Positions 58,601 to 64,000 of a stretch of 64,000 nt of DNA are shown here, piece after piece. Every line of letters begins with the position of its first letter. Position 1 is the first letter of the stretch. The translations under genes and the position numbers were made by a program. Where the stretch lies: contig NC_058338.1 of the NCBI RefSeq assembly GCF_905475395.1, forward strand, positions 2,047,001 through 2,111,000. Reading direction: 5' to 3'. The notes below the pieces were generated by a model that was not told where the DNA came from, did not search any database, and saw only the letters and a list, made by a program, of their open reading frames with translations. The stretch comes from Chrysoperla carnea. Taxonomy: Eukaryota; Arthropoda; Insecta; Neuroptera; Chrysopidae.

Positions 58601-61398
58601 CCTGCTTTGTCTGACGTCTTCTGATCGCAACGTCTCACACGTGCTTTTTTTTTTGGCAAACAACAAATTAACGTCTTTTGTTTAGCACAATTTTTCTCAC
58701 ATACATTTTAGAATTTTTGGTGGGTGGGTGATGGATGGAGGATACGAACCGCTAATTTTTAAAAATCCATAAATAAGAATAATATTCAAAAAATACTCGA
58801 GCCGTACAGGAAAAACAAAATTGAAAAAAAAATACTGGTAAAGAGAATTTATAATAATGACATATTTACAAAGTTTGGCGAACGCCTACTTAATAATTTT
58901 ATTGTTCATAGTCCTGGAGCCTGTTACAGTAAAACTGCACTTACACGGATTTCGAAATTCCGTATATGCTATTTAACGATAGGTACAATATGGTCTAAAC
59001 CGTTTTAAGGAATGAATTTCGAAAAATCCTTTCTTATGCGACACCTAATGTATGAAATCAATATCTTCTCGAAATTTCAAACTTCTATCATTTGCGATTT
59101 AGACTGGGTGTCAATATATCAGTCGCGATATTGCCTATTCCTCCTCCAGGTTATTTCTCCCCTCTGAAATGTTTCTGATTTTAAATAATATACAATAAGA
59201 GTCATTTTGAAGAAAAAAAAATCATCAAAATCGGAGCTTTTATTGAGGACTCCCGAGTAAAAACCATTCTTTGATGCGACTATAAATTCAAAAGGTGATA
59301 CTTACATGTATTGGAAGTTTTTTTCATGTGACGTCTACTTAATTCACATTCTAATTTACAAACTTGTGATTTCGCTTTCGATAAATGTTGCTCTAATATT
59401 CGTATTTGATGTTTGAAATCTAGAAAAATCAAGAAAACAAATCTTTTAAAATCCATTCATTCATCATTTCACGTTGTTTCGAAACTCTATGGGACTTTAA
59501 TGCTAAAAAAAAGACTCTATCAACGATAGAAAAAAGGACTGTTAATGTTAGCTCGCCTTTTATCCGAATTTGTCTTGGGGGTCGTACATCCTTAAGTTGC
59601 CAAAAAAAAAAAATTTGAAAAAATCGCTTAAAAATAATAAATATTAAAAATGATCACTCTATGGGACTTTAATGCTAAAAAAAAACTCTATCTAGCGATA
59701 GAGAAAAGAACTATGTCTGTTAGCTCGCCTTTTATCCAAAATTGCCCTGGAGCTCATACATTCTTAAGTTGTCGAGAAATAATTTGAAAAAACCGCTTAA
59801 AAAAAATAAACATTAAAAATTATCACAGTAAGCTAGGTTTGTTATTTAAAGGAAACTCTGCAATTGAAACGAGCCTGGATCACAGTCCTGCCCCATTTTT
59901 CGAGCTAAATACTGGACTAAAAGACATGTTCAATCTTTTCGATAAATAAATGTAAAAATAAAAATACTTGCTTCTTTGAATTTGGTCATTTTGTTCAGTA
60001 GCTTTCATTAATTGTAAATTTAAGTTATTATTTTCATTTAATAATTTTGCATTATCACATTTATAGGGTTCCACGCCATATTGGAAGTCATTGTACTCCT
60101 AAAAAAATGTAAACAAATATAATTGTAATTGTGGTGTTATATGACATAAATACGGAAGCCTGAATGTCTCAATAGCTATTGACACATTCAGGCTTCCGTA
60201 TGATATATCACATAAATAAGTTAAAAATTTTATATTGCCTTAATTTAGGAGCCAGGTTACATCAAAAATGGAAAAATTATATACAGGGTGTTCTATTATT
60301 GATAGCAGAAAATTATACCAGTAAATTGAGCTTATCAAGACAAATGGAAAAGCTCTTTACCAAATTTCGATCTGAGGCCTAATTCGAGAGATGTGACTGT
60401 GGGAAAAATAAATCAAACTCAATAAACGAAGTACGTGTCACTTTAGAATATAGAGGGGATTATCATAAAACAATAGTTGATTGTAAATTGATGTCTAAAC
60501 GACGAGAAACCGTTTTCCCTGAGAACCAGGTACCTCTGAGACCAATTCTGTCACAATAATAGTGTTTAGCGACCTTAAAAACCCCCCGAGTAACAAATTT
60601 GGAATCATTTTCATCCCTATTAACGGTCAATTTAAAATGCAATTATAAAATGCATATTAATTATGATAATTGCATATTTTTAATTTCTTATAAATCAGAC
60701 GATCACAAAATTTCCTGACGCTCTAACAAATCGCATGCCGAAAACCGCATTCAAATCCGACTTAATGATCAAATTTTTCAAACTTTGATCATTTTTTGTG
60801 CTTCTTTTCTTCGTCTAAATAATTCATCAACCACGAAAGTAAAATTGCAAAATTCATGGAAACTATATCAGAATTGACGTGCTCAAAAAATTATGAGCCT
60901 CACTTCGTTGGACTTTATAGTTAAGTATTTATGAGGCCTAATGTTTATGAAAACAAGCTAATGATTTCCCACGCAGTCTACAAGGAAATTAAGTCCTACA
61001 TCAACGAAAATCATCGTATTAAATGCAAAAGGATCATGAAAAATTACAGGAAAAAACTTATTGTGCCATGAAAACCTTCTGGGAGCGGGGTGGGAGTAAC
61101 TTCATCTGATATATTATTTCATACATAACCCTAATTCTGAATTAGTTTACAACTTATAATTAAAAACTTGTATTTTCTACCGAAATTAATTATTACGTTA
61201 ATTTTGGAACAATCTTTATTGAATTTTTCGAACCTTTTCTAGTTGTTCACAAAGTTGTTTATAATGTTTTAAACTTTTGGTTGTATGAACTAAATCTGAT
61301 AAAATTTTATCAACTAATGGTACAGCGTCTCTTGGTAAATCTTGATTATATCCAAGACTTACTAAATGTTGTTTTAAAACACTTGTTTTATGATCCAT
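49633..61398 (-). CDS. Cep135: Cep135/Bld10 centriole protein, 18 exons, 1090 aa
   Basis: Coiled-coil scaffold of the centriole cartwheel and basal body. Exons: 61398-61234, 60098-59972, 59419-59306, 58525-58329, 57353-57176, 56674-56360, 55651-55353, 54841-54737, 54213-54049, 53873-53781, 53235-53006, 52945-52735, 52603-52362, 52301-52148, 51767-51570, 51507-51352, 50653-50451, 49753-49633; phases agree, total 3273 nt. Matches to the family: LGYNQDLPRDAVPLVDKILS with SDLVHTT, VEPYKCDNAKL, NEIERLMTLLKNGRPYQALS, NLAEKNHQLENELMEIDRMA and GYICEVSRIEDLLDQK. Length fits (human about 1140). Exon 2 seems to end at a GC donor. Exon 7 adds a cysteine-rich stretch. An in-frame ATG four codons upstream (61410) could be the start. 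Introns carry many LINE and MITE pieces. Confidence 0.92.
49821..50055. mobile_element. Foldback MITE in the last Cep135 intron
   Basis: The ends 'aaaggtgcattttcatgatg' and 'catcatgaaaatgtaccttt' are complements, and 'gagtttgagcgtcaaattag' pairs with 'ctaatttgacgctcaaactc'. An inner palindrome surrounds 'agctaaacaatgtttagct'. It sits 68 bp upstream, in transcription order, of the last coding exon. Confidence 0.75.
50140..50350 (+). repeat. Dispersed repeat family C, copy 3
   Basis: Blocks 'gaaatttacaaaatttaaaa', 'aaacccccgac', 'tctctattaaattacctttc', 'aggagctacgatgccacaga' and 'gtcgggggtt' match the other copies. It is in the last Cep135 intron, opposite to the gene. Confidence 0.6.
53345..53680 (+). 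mobile_element. CCHC-tail LINE fragment in a Cep135 intron
   Basis: Blocks such as 'cttcataatttggatatttc', 'ctgataatcccatttgtaga', 'atccatcaatcctgggaaaa' and 'catctcgccttctgatgaca' match 57730-58030 nearly in order. Coding frames are broken. Confidence 0.55.
54238..54564. mobile_element. ACAGGG foldback element in a Cep135 intron
   Basis: Left 'tacagggagttttttttaac' with 'ttgacatatacttgaaactc'; right 'gagtttcaaacatatgtcaa' and 'cacccgta'-type end CACCCTGTA. An (AGA)n run interrupts the right arm. It belongs to the family at 23311 and 7975. Confidence 0.65.
54956..55198 (+). repeat. Dispersed repeat family C, copy 4
   Basis: A near-complete copy: 'gaaatttacaaaattttaaa', 'cgtacgaaacactaaactcg', 'acactctccattaaattacc', 'taggcgctacgatgccacag' with CAGA units, and 'cccttttttggttcaggg'. 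It is in the intron between Cep135 exons 7 and 8. Confidence 0.6.
55690..56020 (-). mobile_element. CCHC-tail LINE fragment in a Cep135 intron
   Basis: Reading minus, WKLDHSGVKDNKATNSLAQK marks the RNase H end, followed by blocks shared with 18790-19330. It is broken by frameshifts. It lies just 5', in plus coordinates 3', of exon 7. Confidence 0.55.
56785..57090 (+). mobile_element. R1-like LINE RNase H fragment
   Basis: Frame SLNELAERMNVDLIWVPGHR, then NCEAGELARNRTMLPDTSIN, then NLRWREERTCGTT. This is the best preserved copy of the family at 36064 and 39180. WVPGHRD with the downstream GELARN is the RNase H active-site end. The fragment is truncated on both sides. It lies in the Cep135 intron between exons 5 and 6. 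Confidence 0.75.
57500..58110 (+). mobile_element. Longest CCHC-tail LINE 3' fragment
   Basis: It runs from 'caatcgtggatagtctatga' (start of the RNase H end), 'gactgatctgggtaccggga', through the tail region to 'ggtgctagggacccacttgc'. It gives the order of blocks that other fragments share, including a near-terminal 'gaagacgcctcgtcttcgag' hairpin. Coding frames are broken. Confidence 0.6.
58916..58996. mobile_element. Half copy of the GGAGCCCGTCACAG palindrome
   Basis: 'ggagcctgttacagtaaaac', 'tgcacttacacggatttcga' and 'aacgataggtacaatatggt' match the left half of 24192-24378. The right half is missing. Confidence 0.55.
59486..59825. repeat. Two-copy 170-bp tandem duplication in a Cep135 intron
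   Basis: 'ctctatgggactttaatgct' begins each copy (about 59486 and 59656). Both continue with 'tgttagctcgccttttatcc', a 'cttaagttg' block and a 'aaccgcttaaaa' end. The copies differ by scattered changes, so the duplication is not recent. Confidence 0.8.
60151..60200. repeat. Short perfect hairpin TACGGAAGCCTGAATGT
   Basis: Two 17-base arms that are exact complements flank a 16-base loop. The arm sequence also occurs at the inner edge of the giant foldback element ('cattcaggcttccgtac' at 34738). It may be a minimal remnant of that family. Confidence 0.75.
60480..60820 (-). repeat. Dispersed copy of the Sec13-intron repeat
   Basis: Reversed, it reads 'ggtcgctaaacactattatt', 'gtctcagaggtacctggttc' and 'aaacggtttctcgtcgttta', as in the Sec13 intron at 31345-31430. 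The flank 60700-60815 matches 31200-31320 ('gaagaaacgaagcacaaaat' region). It lies in the first intron of Cep135. Confidence 0.7.
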
Positions 61399-61991
61399 TA
61401 TTGCACACATTGGCACTCGAACGATTTATTGCTAAGTAAAATTACATTCTTAAAAAAGTTGCAAAAAAATATTTATTTATTTTGAATAGAAAACTTATTT
61501 GTTTACAAACATTTTTTATTTGAAAACTGTACAGAGAGATTAGGAAATAATGATGTGAGTACTAAAATAACATGGAGAATAAATAAATGAATAATATTTT
61601 GTCATGTTTTAAAATTTCAATCAGTTAATATCACTCAGTACTTAAACCGTTAATTAACAGCTGCTGTTTGGAAAAAATAATAATGGCTGATGTTTGACTA
61701 CAGACTTTAAATATATATAAAAATAGACTGATAATGTAGACTGCCATTTATGATGGAGAGAAAATAAATATTCCTTCTTTAAAAAGAAACGTGTGTTTGA
61801 ACCAAAGAATAATTTCAATTCTATTATCCGTTATTTTCAAATGGCAGGACGGCCTAAAACGACCACTTGACCTATTTGACATTTTGTTTTTTAAATTTTC
61901 TTCTAGGCTTCAAGTCCAGACCTTTTATATAAGCAAAACATAATTTATTCTTTATTTATAATAAATAATTTACACATTTAGAAATAGAAAT

Positions 61992-63102
61992 TTATTTTTT
62001 TCGAGATAAACATAATAAATCATTAAAACTACTGCAAGCCGAAATACTTCGAGGTCGTAAATGATCAATACTTTTATTGTGTTGGAGTAAACCAATGTTC
62101 GACGATGTACATGCGAAGCCACCAGAATCAGGACTTGATCCTAAATTTGATAAAGATTGAGTCGATGATGAACGATTTTTTTCTGCACTTTTTAATTCAT
62201 CGGCAATTTGCCGCAGTTCTTTACCTAAACAAGAAAGACTGGTCTTAATTCAATATCGACGTCAAACGCTGCCATTCATAATGCTAAAAATAAATGTCAT
62301 AGTATGTATCAGAGTTGGCAGCCATCAGTTCATACTGTCGTGAGAAGCTATAGTTATAGCTCGTCTAACTTGCTCGAGTAACTTGAGCGTTGAACCTGTC
62401 GTAACATTGTTTTTCACGAAAATCAAGAATAAAAATGACTTCATGTTTTGGCTAGACTTTCTTTATTATATCAATAATTGCCTGTCAATTTTTGGAAAGT
62501 CATTAAATAGCATTTTCTTCATAATAATCTTAACAATTCAAAAAAAAATGAAATGAATTTTACCTAATTGATGCCAATCAGTTGCTAAAGGTCCAATATC
62601 AGATGATCGTCGATTATAACGTGATGTATTTGAAAATTGTACTAACGATATTGAATGAAATTTTTCATTTTCTTCATCTTTTTCACTTAAATCGATGGAT
62701 TCACATGACGATGGCATTGTTTGAGTACCAATTGTTCGAGTTACAGCACATTTTAAAAGTTTACTTGTATTCGAATTTGAATAATTTGTATTTAAAACTG
62801 GTAAACTGCCTGTAAAAAAAATTACAGGGTGTATCACGTGATACTAAAATTTAGTTTACACTATCATTTCAATATTGCCATTGAATTTGTATCCTACGAC
62901 TTTTTAAGCTTTTATCACACTTACCTGATAAATTAGCTGAATTATGTAAACTTTTATGTTGCCATCGAATTGCTCTTGGTGGTCGACATGCTAAACGCGA
63001 TGTTATCATCGAATTATCAACGATCCATGGTGATAAACATTCATTTGATATTGGTTCACATCGTTCAGATTGTTGTAACTTTTGTGAAGAAGATGAAGCC
63101 AT
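61992..63102 (-). CDS. Unknown 218-aa protein with BH3 and LC8-docking motifs
   Basis: I do not recognise a named orthologue. Exons: 63102-62925, 62809-62564, 62224-61992; all GT-AG, phases agree, total 657 nt. The protein (start MASSSSQKLQQSERCEP) is Ser/Asn-rich and looks disordered, with no signal peptide or membrane segment; it ends FNDLLCLSRKK. Residues 84-92 read RTIGTQTMP, a TQT-type dynein light chain (LC8) site. Residues 137-154 read DWHQLGKELRQIADELKS, which fits the BH3 pattern at every position: L141, L145, I148, small A149, D150, E151, L152. The order (LC8 site, then BH3) is that of vertebrate BIM and BMF. The BH3 codons are joined by the second splice, within Gly142. Inference: a BH3-only-type regulator of Bcl-2 proteins at mitochondria. 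Alternative: a disordered scaffold in which the motif is chance. The exon structure is more certain than the function. It lies 594 bp upstream of the Cep135 start on the same strand. Confidence 0.75.
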
Positions 63103-63183
63103 CACTAACTATTTACATTTTACATAATAATTTTATAAATATGAAAAATAGTAAAAAACAAAAATATTTACTACATTCAAAAT

Positions 63184-63682
63184 ATACAGAGTGGATCATT
63201 TTAATTTATTATGGCTAATAACTTGTTCAGTAGCTAAACAATAAAAAAACAACTTGAGCAAAAGGTTGCTTTAATAGTCAATTAAGATCCTAGAAGGTAA
63301 GAGATAGAAGAACACTTTAAGTTAGAAAGTTGATCCACATAAAAAATCTAACATTTTTTTTCGAAAATCATTAGCTTTCGGAGGAAATGCGACTTAAAAA
63401 TTTGTCATTATGTTGCATTTAATCGAAAGAAAATACGTTAGCTATAGAAAATTGTTAGTTTTTTTATGAGTAACAACTTTTTAATTTAAAGTGTTCTTCT
63501 ATCTCTTACCTTTTAGGTTTTAAATTGACTGTTCACGTAATCGGGAGAACAAGATATTCAATCTAATGTCAGAACATGATATCCCCCATCAAATTTTATA
63601 ACTTTTGTTTAAGTTATTTTTGGATTTTTTAACTACAAAACGAATTATTAGCCATAATAGATTAAAATGGTCCACCCTGTAT
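63184..63682. mobile_element. 500-bp foldback MITE upstream of the BH3-motif gene
   Basis: The left 'tacagagtggatcattttaa', 'tttattatggctaata' pairs with the right 'tattagccataatagattaa' and 'aatggtccaccctgta'. The pairing continues inward ('gtaagagatagaagaacact' with 'agtgttcttctatctcttac'). It shares inner sequence with 3203-4530. Its nearer end is about 80 bp from the start codon of the unknown gene, so it may affect that promoter. Confidence 0.75.
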
Positions 63683-64000
63683 TCAAATATCGGTCAAGAG
63701 TGAATCAGATGCACGCATTCGAGGTCCAGTAACTCTATATTAAAATATAAACAAGTAGAAAATATGACTAAAAACATAACCGAAATGATAACCACTTTTT
63801 TTGATGAGTGAAAACACGGCCGGATTAACCCTAGACAGTAAAATTTTTCGAGCCCCTATTTGGAGGTTTGTTTGTATTTTTCTCTTTTATGCTGGGATAG
63901 GAGGAGAAGGGGAGAAAGTGGTATGATGTTGTTGAGATGATTAATTTAAACTTTTTCCTTGTCAAATGCAATCAAACAAATCCAACTAAATTTTCCTGCC
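63683..64000. other. Right edge, no feature seen
   Basis: I see no open frame, repeat end or conserved segment that I can name in this stretch. Confidence 0.5.

Noticed and set aside
59306-59967. Extra exon between Cep135 exons 2 and 3 to repair the phase
   Set aside because: No open segment with good splice sites and family similarity was found; a GC donor resolves the phase more simply.

Overview
The window is AT-rich animal nuclear DNA, almost certainly from an insect. Its genes are split by many GT-AG introns and use AT-ending codons. One protein carries a ZAD domain, a zinc-finger module typical of insects. The non-coding DNA is full of palindromic miniature elements with ACAGGGTG-type ends and decayed non-LTR retrotransposon 3' ends, some ending in TAACC (TTAGG complement) repeats. 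I cannot place the order or species. I rebuilt gene models by hand from splice sites, reading phase and family similarity. In six genes every exon phase joins and the total is divisible by three. A seventh model (Sec13) has two exons, and the eighth is a broken zinc-finger gene.

Layout. 1-6.1 kb: no gene, mobile-element debris. 6.1-21.2 kb (-): an 18-exon GCK-I kinase of the MAP4K3/5 (happyhour) type. 21.2-24.5 kb: mobile debris, including a decayed transposon-associated gene. 24.5-28.8 kb (-): IWS1/Spn1 elongation factor with a very long Arg-Ser-Gly repeat. 30.5-32.2 kb (+): Sec13. 32.8-35.4 kb (-): a five-finger C2H2 gene interrupted by about 1.9 kb of mobile DNA. 35.6-38.9 kb (+): a ZSWIM3-N-like/ZAD/10x C2H2 protein divergent from it across 167 bp. 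43.0-46.8 kb (-): Arl5, 179 aa. 49.6-61.4 kb (-): Cep135/Bld10, 18 exons, 1090 aa. 62.0-63.1 kb (-): a three-exon, 218-aa unknown gene.

The most interesting item is that last gene. Its second splice junction creates a complete BH3 motif (L141, L145, I148, A149, D150, L152), aligned without gaps to vertebrate PUMA/BIM-type BH3 helices. About 50 residues upstream is a TQT-type dynein-light-chain (LC8) docking motif, the order seen in BIM and BMF. It is a candidate insect BH3-only protein, inferred from sequence only.

The genes are ordinary cellular genes (signalling, elongation, COPII/nuclear pore, Golgi trafficking, centriole) and I see no operon-like functional cluster. The accessory structure is repeats: at least ten foldback elements, four long copies of one 0.55-0.65 kb family (two as an inverted pair in an Arl5 intron), a 1.37-kb giant palindrome and several tandem arrays.
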